DNA from: Pedobacter steynii
GTDB lineage: Bacteria > Bacteroidota > Bacteroidia > Sphingobacteriales > Sphingobacteriaceae
DNA length: 64,000 nt
NCBI RefSeq assembly: GCF_001721645.1
Contig: NZ_CP017141.1
Coordinates: 5,022,001-5,086,000, forward strand
Direction: 5' to 3'
The translations under genes were made by a program, and so were the position numbers. This document shows, in pieces, positions 43,867 through 52,230 of this stretch. Within the stretch, counting starts at the first letter, position 1; each line of letters begins with the position of its first letter. The notes under the pieces are model-generated. The model was not told the DNA's origin and ran no database searches. It saw only the letters and a program-made list of their open reading frames with translations.

Positions 43867-43918
43867 CGAATTTAGGAGAATGTTTTAGAATTGCAATCGA
43901 TTGCCTAAAATATTTTTG
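43867..43918. promoter_or_regulatory. Divergent xylB/regulator control region with LacI-type operator
   Basis: GCAATCGATTGC at 43893-43904 is a perfect palindrome with the central CG typical of LacI-family operators. On the plus strand, TATTTTTG at 43911-43918 matches TAnnTTTG, with TTG at 43891-43893, 17 bp upstream, as its -33 element. On the minus strand, TAAATTCG (43874-43867) with TTG (43896-43894) 19 bp ahead gives a candidate xylB promoter. Thus the operator covers the -33 elements of both promoters, fitting repression of both units by the adjacent regulator. Confidence 0.7.
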
Positions 43919-43934
43919 TATTTTTACTGAACGT

Positions 43935-44969
43935 ATGAAACGTCAGAAAAGAACAACGATATATGATATCGCCCAAAAACTCAATTTAGCAGCCTCTTCA
44001 GTGTCAAGAGCATTGAGTGATAGCAATAAGATCAACGCAGAAACCAAAGCCCTGGTACTGAAAACAGCTGCAGAGATGAATTATCAGCAAAATGCGATGG
44101 CATCTAATCTCAGAAAGGGGAATAACCCGACAATTGGTGTGGTTGTGCCCCGAATCAATCAGTACTTCTTTTCCAATGTTATTGCGGGCTTAGAGGAAAT
44201 TACTTTTAAAAAAGGATACAACCTGGTGATCTGTCAGTCTAACGAGCTCCATGCCCGGGAGGTGGAAGGAGTAAATGCGCTGGTGAACCAGAATGTCAGC
44301 TGCATTGTCATTTCTATTGCTGCAGAAAAAGGTAGTTCTGATCACCTTCAACAGGTATTAGACCGGAATATCCAGCTCATTCAGTTTGACCGGGTATTGG
44401 CCGAGCTGGAAACCTTGAAGGTGTTGAATGATAACAAACAGGCAGCTTATGAAGCCGTGGTACACCTGATCGAACAGGGGTATCGTCGGATTGCTTTGTT
44501 AGAGGGGCCTCAGGAACTTCATATTTTTAGAGAACGTAAGGAAGGTTATATTGCAGCACTGGAGGATCATGGTTTTCCGATCCTTTCCGAGTTAATGTAT
44601 GCAAATGCCTGGACAAAAGAACTAGGAGCAGCCGCTACGGCCAGCTTATTGGACATGTCAGATCCACCTGATGCAATTTTTGCCTCTACCTCTGATTTTG
44701 CCGCTTTAGGCGTGCTGGAAGTGGCCAATAATAAAGGAATCCGTATTCCAGAGGAACTGGGTATCTGCGGATATTCGAACGAACCCTTCACCGAAATTAC
44801 CAGCCCATCTATCACCACCATAGATCAGTTCAGTGTGGAGATGGGCAGAACAATAGGAGATCTGCACTTCCAGGAAATAGGGAATTTCAGTCCGGAAGAT
44901 AAAGTGAAAACGGTAAATGTAAGACCAAAGCTCATCGTGAGGAATTCTACCAGGCGGAAATTGCAATAA
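43935..44969 (+). CDS. LacI-family transcriptional regulator of the xyl operon
   Basis: A 344-residue regulator: an N-terminal LacI helix-turn-helix with hinge (TTIYDIAQKLNLAASSVSRALSD, 7-29, then NYQQNAMASNLRKG), followed by a periplasmic-binding-protein-like sensor domain (IGVVVPRINQYFFSNVIAGL, PDAIFASTSDFAALGVLEVA, LGICGYSNEPFTEITSPSIT). It is divergent from xylB, with a palindromic site between them, so it probably represses the xylose genes and itself until xylose or a derivative binds (inference). The next gene, a hybrid two-component sensor, starts 22 bp after its stop and may be on the same transcript. Confidence 0.93.
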   Translation: MKRQKRTTIYDIAQKLNLAASSVSRALSDSNKINAETKALVLKTAAEMNYQQNAMASNLRKGNNPTIGVVVPRINQYFFSNVIAGLEEITFKKGYNLVICQSNELHAREVEGVNALVNQNVSCIVISIAAEKGSSDHLQQVLDRNIQLIQFDRVLAELETLKVLNDNKQAAYEAVVHLIEQGYRRIALLEGPQELHIFRERKEGYIAALEDHGFPILSELMYANAWTKELGAAATASLLDMSDPPDAIFASTSDFAALGVLEVANNKGIRIPEELGICGYSNEPFTEITSPSITTIDQFSVEMGRTIGDLHFQEIGNFSPEDKVKTVNVRPKLIVRNSTRRKLQ

Positions 44970-44991
44970 AACATAGCTAATATAAATTTTA

Positions 44992-47900
44992 ATGGGGCAG
45001 AGAGGATTATTGATTATACTGATTTTGTTGTTCAATTTCATGAAAACTGCCGCTCAGCCCGGATCGGTTCAGTTTTCCCGCATGGATTTGTCTAATGGCT
45101 TATCACACAATCAGGTAAATGCCATCCTTAAAGACAGTAAAGGTTTTATGTGGTTTGGGACACTTAGCGGGCTTAACCGTTATGATGGGCAGGTCATGAA
45201 GGTCTTTAAGCATAATCCAAGAGATACCACTTCCATTATCGATAATTTTATCACCAATATCTATGAGTTACCCGGCAATAAATTGTATCTGGAAACCAGG
45301 AGCGGGGCGAATATCTATGACCCGGAAACGGAGTGTTTTATCAGAAATGTTGGTGCCTGGTTTAAATCGCTGAATATTCCGGCAAGTACCGTTTCTGAGG
45401 TATTCAAAGATAAAGACGGTAATTTTTGGTTCAATGCAAAGGAGCGGGGGGTATTTAAGTATGAGGTATCCGCTGCCAGGACCCTTTCCGTTCCTGTTTC
45501 ATTCGTTACTACAATCCGGGAGGACAAGCAGGGAAACATCTGGATGGCCCACCGCGATAAGACCATTACAAAGCTGGATCGGAAAACCACCGGAATAAAG
45601 CAGCGTATTCTGGTGTTTAAAAAAATGAATCCGACAGATTTTCAGGATTTTAATCTGTTTGTAGATCAGGATTCGGACTTGTGGGTATATACCTTGAACA
45701 GTCAGAGAGGAATCGATTATTATAGCCCTGTCAGCGGCCGGCAACGCTTTCTGGATAAGGGACCTGAAGCATTGAACAGTAACCTGATCAATGGAATGAT
45801 AGCAGATGAACATGGACAAATCTGGATTGCAACGGATCATGGTGGGATAAACCTGCTTGATAAAAAGAGTTTTAAAATGAAGTATCTCCTTCATAAAGAA
45901 GATGACCCAAAAAGCATCGGGCAAAACAGTATTCTGCATATTTATAAAGACGATTCGGGGATTATATGGGTTGGAACCTTCAAAAAAGGACTTAGCTTCT
46001 ATCATGAGAAAATTCTTAAATTTCCTCTTTTCAATCATCAGGTAAGTAATCCGAATGGACTGACCTATGATGATGTGAATCGTTTTGCAGAAGATGATCA
46101 GGGAAACATATGGATTGGTACCAATGGCGGCGGATTGTTCTATTTCAACCGTAAAACTGGGCAGTTTAAACGATATCAGCACCAGCCTGATAATCCCAAC
46201 AGTCTTAGTAATGACATCATTGTGAGCCTTTATATCGACCGGACTAAGCGATTATGGATAGGAACATACTTTGGTGGCCTGAATAGTTTTGATGGAAAGG
46301 TTTTTACGCACTATAAACACCAGCCTGCAAATCCGAATAGTCTTGCCGATGACCGGGTGTGGGATATTCTGGAAGACCGTAAAGGAAATTTATGGGTGGC
46401 AACTTTGAGTGGTGGTTTAGACCGTCTCGACCGGAACACGGGAACCTTTTACCATAAGCGTGCCGGGGAGAAAAATGGTCTTCATTCCAACTCCCTTTCC
46501 TGTCTGATAGAAGATAGGAAGGGAAACCTCTGGATCGGAAGTTCTGATGGCGTGGATCAGTTGAAAACAGATGGAAATTTTGTTCATTATAAATATGAGG
46601 AAGGTAACGTTAATAGCTTAATTAATAATGTAGTATATGATTTGATGGAAGATAGTTATGGTTTCATCTGGATTGCTACCAGGGATGGTTTAAGCAGACT
46701 GAATCCGGCTACAAAGCAATTCCGGAACTTCGATATCAAAGACGGATTAGCAGAAAAAGCGACTTTAAAAATTGTCGAAGACCATCAGAGAAATCTTTGG
46801 CTGAGCACCGCCAACGGACTGTTTAATGTTATTGTGAAACCGCAGCGTCATCATGATTTTTCTTATACTTTCCATAAATATGATGAACATGATGGCCTCC
46901 AGGGAACTGCGTTTAACGCAAATGCCGGATATAAAACGCGGACAGGGGATTTGCTGTTTGGGGGAGCCAATGGTTTCAACCTTTTTCAGCCCGGTCACAT
47001 CAAAACAGACCACAGCAAGCCAGGTATTACCTTTACAGACTTACAGATCGAGAATAAGAGTGTAGGCATAGGGGAAGATATTGGCGGGCGTGTGATTTTG
47101 GATAAATCAATTACTGCTACCTCGGCTATTGAGTTGAAATACAGTCAGAATGGCTTTGCGCTTGAATTTGCAGCACTCAATTATTTCAATCCTCAGAAAA
47201 TCCGTTATCGATATAAACTGGAAGGTTTTGATGTGGATTGGCAGGAAGCGCAGCCTGATAGTCGCCGGGCAACCTATACAAATATTGACCCGGGTACTTA
47301 CTTCTTCAAAGTGATGTCTACCGATGCCACGGGAAATTGGGTGAATAATGAGGCTACGCTGGAGATCATTATCCTTCCTCCGTTCTGGAGAACATGGCTG
47401 GCCTATGTTGGATATGTATTGCTCATAGGAGGGACTTTGTTCTATATCCGGCACCGTGGAATTGAACGTTTAAAGAAAGAATTCCTGCTCAGACAGGAAC
47501 GTCAGCAGGCACATCGGATGCATGAACTGGATTTAATGAAGATTAAGTTTTTTACTAATGTAAGCCATGAGTTCAGGACGCCATTGTCTTTGATTATTAC
47601 GCCTTTAGAAAAATTGATCGGACACAATGTCATACCAAAAAAACAGGAATTACAACTCATACACCGCAATGCAAAGCGACTGCTGAACCTGGTTAACCAG
47701 TTACTCGACTTTCGGAAAATGGAAGTACAGGAACTCCGGCTTCAGCTTAAAGCCGGCAATGTGATTTCCTTTATTCAGGAGCTTTGTCTTGCCTTTAATG
47801 ATATTGCTGAGCAGAAACAAATTGCTTTTATCTTTCATACAGAGGCAAAGCAATTGATGGTGGCTTTTGATCACGATAAGGTAGAAAGGGTGGTTTTCAA

Positions 47901-49152
47901 TCTGTTGTCCAATGCCTTTAAGTTTACACCTGAAGGTGGAAAGGTAACCGTAGAACTGATGGTCACTGAGCAGGACCAGGAAAAGAGCACCCTTATTCTT
48001 AGGGTTACAGATACAGGAATTGGTATGGAGGCCGATAAAACCGAACAGATATTTGAACGTTTTTTTCAGAACGATATGCCCGATTCTATTGTCAACCAGG
48101 GTAGTGGGATCGGTTTGTCTATTACTAAAGAATTTGTAAAGTTACATGATGGTATTATTCATGTTAATAGTGTTTTAAATGAAGGGTCAGTCTTTGAAGT
48201 CTCGCTGCTTTTAGCAACTGTATCTGAGTCTGAGTCAGCATTTGAAGCCAGCTCACAGGAGAAGCCTTCCGCTGGGGGAAATGACGAGCCGGACTCCTCT
48301 GCTGATCAGTCAAGGTTACCTGAGGAACCAGGGGAAGAACAGGGCTCCATAAAAGAACAGGCCTTTACCTGGAAAAGCAAGAAACAAATTATTGTACTGG
48401 TAGAAGATAACGACGATTTCAGGTTTTACCTGAAAGACAACCTGACTGCCCATTACCAGGTATTGGAAGCATCGAATGGGAAAGAAGGATGGCAAAAGAT
48501 CCTGTCCGCTCATCCGGATCTGGTAGTCAGTGATGTGACTATGCCGGGGATGAATGGGACGGAGCTTTGTCAGAAAATCAGGTCTGATAAACGTACCGCT
48601 CATCTACCAGTGGTACTGCTTACTGCTTTAACTAACGAAGATCAACAATTGATTGGATTAGAGACTGGCGCTAATGATTACATTACTAAACCCTTTAACT
48701 TTGAAATCTTATTGTCCCGTATTAAAAACATCCTCATGCAACAGGCACTGGCAAAAAAAACCTTTCTTAAACAGGTCGAATTTAAGCCTGCTGAGACCGG
48801 GATAGAATCTCAGGATGATAAGTTTATGAGACAGCTGGCCACGCAACTGGAAAAGAATTTATCCAATGCCGCTTACTCGGTGGATCAGCTCAGTTCAGAC
48901 CTGAATATGAGCAGGGTGGGCTTGTATAAAAAGATCCTGCCCTTAACAGGAAAATCTCCCATCGCCTATATCCGTTTTTACCGGCTTCAGAAATCAAAAG
49001 CGCTTTTGTTGAAATCCCAGCTCAGCATCTCGGAAATTGCCTATGAATCTGGCTTCAGTAATCCCAAACATTTTAGTCGGTATTTCAAACAGGAATTCGG
49101 AGTCTTGCCTTCAGTTTATGCACAGCAGAAGTCTGGAGAAGGTGCTGTTTGA
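44992..49152 (+). CDS. Hybrid two-component system (HTCS) sensor-regulator
   Basis: A 1386-residue one-protein signalling chain typical of glycan loci. In order: a signal peptide (1-21), about 14 Reg_prop propeller repeats (25-690; many end in ...GNIWIGT-like turns) that form the periplasmic sensor, a Y_Y_Y domain, a membrane segment near 800-820 (AYVGYVLLIGGTLFYI), a HisKA domain with the phospho-accepting histidine in NVSHEFRTPLS (H859), a HATPase domain (GSGIGLSITKEFVKLHDG), a linker rich in Ser, Glu and Pro, a receiver domain with D1181 in LVVSDVTMPGMNG, and a C-terminal AraC-type helix-turn-helix (about 1280-1380). The ligand is probably an oligosaccharide of the adjacent GH31-SusCD locus. 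Confidence 0.95.
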   Translation: MGQRGLLIILILLFNFMKTAAQPGSVQFSRMDLSNGLSHNQVNAILKDSKGFMWFGTLSGLNRYDGQVMKVFKHNPRDTTSIIDNFITNIYELPGNKLYLETRSGANIYDPETECFIRNVGAWFKSLNIPASTVSEVFKDKDGNFWFNAKERGVFKYEVSAARTLSVPVSFVTTIREDKQGNIWMAHRDKTITKLDRKTTGIKQRILVFKKMNPTDFQDFNLFVDQDSDLWVYTLNSQRGIDYYSPVSGRQRFLDKGPEALNSNLINGMIADEHGQIWIATDHGGINLLDKKSFKMKYLLHKEDDPKSIGQNSILHIYKDDSGIIWVGTFKKGLSFYHEKILKFPLFNHQVSNPNGLTYDDVNRFAEDDQGNIWIGTNGGGLFYFNRKTGQFKRYQHQPDNPNSLSNDIIVSLYIDRTKRLWIGTYFGGLNSFDGKVFTHYKHQPANPNSLADDRVWDILEDRKGNLWVATLSGGLDRLDRNTGTFYHKRAGEKNGLHSNSLSCLIEDRKGNLWIGSSDGVDQLKTDGNFVHYKYEEGNVNSLINNVVYDLMEDSYGFIWIATRDGLSRLNPATKQFRNFDIKDGLAEKATLKIVEDHQRNLWLSTANGLFNVIVKPQRHHDFSYTFHKYDEHDGLQGTAFNANAGYKTRTGDLLFGGANGFNLFQPGHIKTDHSKPGITFTDLQIENKSVGIGEDIGGRVILDKSITATSAIELKYSQNGFALEFAALNYFNPQKIRYRYKLEGFDVDWQEAQPDSRRATYTNIDPGTYFFKVMSTDATGNWVNNEATLEIIILPPFWRTWLAYVGYVLLIGGTLFYIRHRGIERLKKEFLLRQERQQAHRMHELDLMKIKFFTNVSHEFRTPLSLIITPLEKLIGHNVIPKKQELQLIHRNAKRLLNLVNQLLDFRKMEVQELRLQLKAGNVISFIQELCLAFNDIAEQKQIAFIFHTEAKQLMVAFDHDKVERVVFNLLSNAFKFTPEGGKVTVELMVTEQDQEKSTLILRVTDTGIGMEADKTEQIFERFFQNDMPDSIVNQGSGIGLSITKEFVKLHDGIIHVNSVLNEGSVFEVSLLLATVSESESAFEASSQEKPSAGGNDEPDSSADQSRLPEEPGEEQGSIKEQAFTWKSKKQIIVLVEDNDDFRFYLKDNLTAHYQVLEASNGKEGWQKILSAHPDLVVSDVTMPGMNGTELCQKIRSDKRTAHLPVVLLTALTNEDQQLIGLETGANDYITKPFNFEILLSRIKNILMQQALAKKTFLKQVEFKPAETGIESQDDKFMRQLATQLEKNLSNAAYSVDQLSSDLNMSRVGLYKKILPLTGKSPIAYIRFYRLQKSKALLLKSQLSISEIAYESGFSNPKHFSRYFKQEFGVLPSVYAQQKSGEGAV

Positions 49153-49210
49153 TAAAATAAAAGCCATTTTGTTAACATTTTGACACCTATTTGTTATCAT
49201 TTGAATCCCT

Positions 49211-49238
49211 TTGATTGATTTCGTTTCGTATACTTTTA
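49211..49238 (+). promoter_or_regulatory. Possible promoter of the GH31-SusCD operon
   Basis: In the 123-bp gap before the GH31 gene, TTG at 49211-49213 and TACTTTTA at 49231-49238 are 17 bp apart; the -7 element differs from TAnnTTTG at the last base only. HTCS-activated promoters are often weak, which would fit. No operator repeat is evident. Confidence 0.35.
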
Positions 49239-49275
49239 ATCCCAATTAACCAAGTATAAAACGTAAATCTTTCTA

Positions 49276-52131
49276 ATGTATAAAATTAGGGTCATCGCCG
49301 TAATCTTTATCGGCACAGCCTTGTTGCAACTCACTGTTAAAGGGCAGGAAACTGCAAGCTATGTCAAGACCAATTCTGGAATTGAAGTCTACCTCCCCAA
49401 CTCTTTAACCGGAATTAAAAAAATCCGGTTGGAACCGGTATCAGATCAGGTAATTCATGTGATCGCTACTGAAAAGGCTGAGTTCAGTCCGCAAAGGAGC
49501 CTGATGGCCATAGCCCCTGCAAATGGTAGTGTGGCTTTTACCACGGTCGCAGATCAGAACCGGATCATCCTAAAAACAAAGGCTTTAAGTGTAGAAGTCG
49601 CCATGACTACCGGTCTGTTGACCTATCGAGATGCAGGTAATAAGATTTTGCTTAAACAAAGCGCAGTTGCTGAAGCAGCATTGGTGCCTCAGGTTTTTGG
49701 CGGATCGCCATCTTACCGGGTGGCACAGGTGTTTGATGCTCAGGAAGAAGAAGCTTACTACGGCCTGGGACAACACCAGCAGGGAATCATGAATTACAGG
49801 GGACGCAGGGTAGACCTCATTCAATACAATACAGAAATTGGGGTACCATTTGTCATCTCTAACAAAGGATACGGGATCCTGTGGGACAACAACTCCATTA
49901 CACGGGCCGGTGATATCCGGGATTATCAGCCCCTATCTGCTTTAAAACTCTATTCCAAAGAAAATAAGGAGGGATGGATTACGGCCAGTTACGCCAAAAT
50001 AACATCCCCTAAAAAGACATTGTTTACCGGAGCGGTATCTGAGCTTTCCATAAATTGGCTTACAGATCAACATAAATTCCCTGACAGCATTAAAATGCAG
50101 GAAGCGGTAGTTAGTTATGACGGTTATCTGGAAAGCGGCTTAGAAGGCTTGTATCAGCTTCAACTGAAATATGCCGGCTATGTTAAAGTTTGGTTTGATG
50201 ATGAGTTGGTGGCTGATTACTGGCGCCAGGCCTGGAATCCTGGATCTGCAATCCTGGATCTCAGGCTTCAAAAAAACAAAAAAGTTAAATTCAGGATGGA
50301 ATGGATACCGGACGGTGGAGAATCCTATATTGGCTTAACCTGCTTACCGCCAATTCCTGAAACATTAAAAAACACTTTCGCTTTGCAGTCTGAATCCGGG
50401 GCAGGCGTAGATTATTATTTTATCGGGGGCGAAAATGCAGATCAGGTCATCTCCGGATACCGTACCATTACCGGAAAGGCAGTCCTTTTACCAAAATGGG
50501 CAATGGGGTTCTGGCAAAGCAGGGAACGTTACAAAACACAGGAAGAGCTCCTTTCGGCAGTGAAAGCATTTCGTGACCGTAAAATTCCACTGGACAATAT
50601 TGTTTTGGACTGGTCTTACTGGAAAGAGCCTGAATGGGGTAGTCAGCAGTTTGATCCGGCACGATTCGCTAATCCTGAGCAGATGATCAAAACTTTGCAT
50701 GATCAACATGTAAAGCTGATGATCTCCGTCTGGCCAAAATTCAACAAGGGCTTTGATATTTACCATGATTTTGATAAAAAAGGATTCCTATATCAGCGAA
50801 ACATTGAAGATGGACGTCGTGATTGGATCGGAAAAGGATATTCCAATACCTTTTATGATGCTTTTAATCCAAAAGCAAGAGCTGCTTTCTGGGACCTGAT
50901 GAACAAAAGGCTCTACAGCAAAGGGATTGATGCCTGGTGGATGGACGCCACAGAACCGGATATGCACTCTAACCTACCGGTTGAGATCAGAAAAGAACTG
51001 ATGAATCCCACTTATGAAGGCTCAGCTACCACTTACTTCAATGCTTTTCCATTGGTCAACGCAAAAGGCGTATATGAAGGACAGCGGGAACAGAATAAAA
51101 CCGACCGGGTATTTATCTTAACCCGATCTGCTTTTGCCGGTTTACAGCGTTATGCAGCTGCAGCCTGGAGTGGCGACATCGCTTCCAGATGGGAAGATAT
51201 GAAAAGCCAGATCAGTGCCGGTGTTAATTTCTCGCTCTCAGGAATGCCTTACTGGACGATGGATATTGGTGGTTTTTCTGTAGAAAAACGCTACGAAACT
51301 GCAAAAGGAGCCGATCTTGAAGAATGGAGGGAACTGAATACCCGGTGGTTTCAGTTTGGTGCTTTTGTACCATTATTTCGTGCACATGGCCAGTATCCCT
51401 TCCGGGAGATTTATAACATCGCTCCTGAAAATCATCCTGCCTATAAAAGCATGCTTTACTACAACCAGTTGAGGTACCGCCTGATGCCTTATATCTACGC
51501 ATTGGCAGGAAACAGTTTTCAACAGGATTATACCATTATGCGTGGTTTGATGATGGATTTCCCTAAAGACTTAAAGGCCTCCAACCTGAATGATGCCTAT
51601 CTCTTTGGTCCTTCATTACTGATCAATCCGGTTTACAAGTATAAAGAAGAGCACAGGAAAGTATACCTGCCTCAAGGTCAGGGCTGGTATGATTTGTACA
51701 CGGGTAAATACTTTAAAGGCGGACAGGAACTGAAGGTTGTGACTAGCTATGAAAGGATGCCTGTATTCGTAAAAGAAGGCAGTATCCTGCCTACAGGACC
51801 AGCTTTGCAATACACCGATGAGAAACCTGCAGATACGCTGACTTTATTTGTTTACACAGGAAAGGACGCGATATTTTCTCTTTATGAAGATGAAGGCGGG
51901 AATTACAATTACGAAAAAGGCGCCTTTTCTACCATCAGTCTGAAATACACAGAAAGCACAAAAACCTTGGAATTGTCTGATCGCAAAGGGAGTTTTCAAG
52001 GCATGTTGCCAAAGCGCAACTTCAGAATCGTAGTGATCAGTGCTAAAAAAGGAAAGGGGCTCGACTTTAGTCAGAAGGCAGATTACAACCTCATCTATAC
52101 CGGAAAACAACTGTCTGTTCAACTTAAATAA
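49276..52131 (+). CDS. GH31 alpha-xylosidase-like enzyme with a PA14 insert
   Basis: A 951-residue secreted enzyme (signal peptide ending TVKGQE). The N-terminal GH31 beta-sandwich (about 30-230) is interrupted by a PA14-like insert (about 255-360, YLESGLEGLYQLQLKYAGYV, KVWFDDELVADYWRQAWNPG), as in the xyloglucan alpha-xylosidases of Bacteroides and Cellvibrio. The catalytic nucleophile is D557 in GIDAWWMDATEPDM and the acid/base is D634 in WSGDIASRWEDM; the 77-residue spacing fits. GYGILWDNNSITR and MGFWQSRERYKTQEEL are further markers. It probably frees alpha-linked xylose from xyloglucan-type oligosaccharides; alpha-glucosidase action is less likely given the neighbouring xyl genes. Being secreted, it acts in the periplasm or at the surface. 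Confidence 0.9.
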   Translation: MYKIRVIAVIFIGTALLQLTVKGQETASYVKTNSGIEVYLPNSLTGIKKIRLEPVSDQVIHVIATEKAEFSPQRSLMAIAPANGSVAFTTVADQNRIILKTKALSVEVAMTTGLLTYRDAGNKILLKQSAVAEAALVPQVFGGSPSYRVAQVFDAQEEEAYYGLGQHQQGIMNYRGRRVDLIQYNTEIGVPFVISNKGYGILWDNNSITRAGDIRDYQPLSALKLYSKENKEGWITASYAKITSPKKTLFTGAVSELSINWLTDQHKFPDSIKMQEAVVSYDGYLESGLEGLYQLQLKYAGYVKVWFDDELVADYWRQAWNPGSAILDLRLQKNKKVKFRMEWIPDGGESYIGLTCLPPIPETLKNTFALQSESGAGVDYYFIGGENADQVISGYRTITGKAVLLPKWAMGFWQSRERYKTQEELLSAVKAFRDRKIPLDNIVLDWSYWKEPEWGSQQFDPARFANPEQMIKTLHDQHVKLMISVWPKFNKGFDIYHDFDKKGFLYQRNIEDGRRDWIGKGYSNTFYDAFNPKARAAFWDLMNKRLYSKGIDAWWMDATEPDMHSNLPVEIRKELMNPTYEGSATTYFNAFPLVNAKGVYEGQREQNKTDRVFILTRSAFAGLQRYAAAAWSGDIASRWEDMKSQISAGVNFSLSGMPYWTMDIGGFSVEKRYETAKGADLEEWRELNTRWFQFGAFVPLFRAHGQYPFREIYNIAPENHPAYKSMLYYNQLRYRLMPYIYALAGNSFQQDYTIMRGLMMDFPKDLKASNLNDAYLFGPSLLINPVYKYKEEHRKVYLPQGQGWYDLYTGKYFKGGQELKVVTSYERMPVFVKEGSILPTGPALQYTDEKPADTLTLFVYTGKDAIFSLYEDEGGNYNYEKGAFSTISLKYTESTKTLELSDRKGSFQGMLPKRNFRIVVISAKKGKGLDFSQKADYNLIYTGKQLSVQLK

Positions 52132-52230
52132 AAACATCCCGCTGGCTAAGCACTTTGCCTGGCTGGCGGAAAATGAACAAAAACTAATATTAACCAAATA
52201 TAAAATGAATCAATTATTTACTAAATCTTA

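Noticed and set aside
45499..46182. Long open frame on the minus strand inside the HTCS gene
   Set aside because: It lies fully antisense to the propeller repeats of a well-supported gene; the repeat codon pattern explains the open frame.
52132..52230. CTGGCT/CTGGCGG repeats in the gap between GH31 and SusC as a terminator or attenuator
   Set aside because: The arms do not pair well as an inverted repeat and no T run follows.
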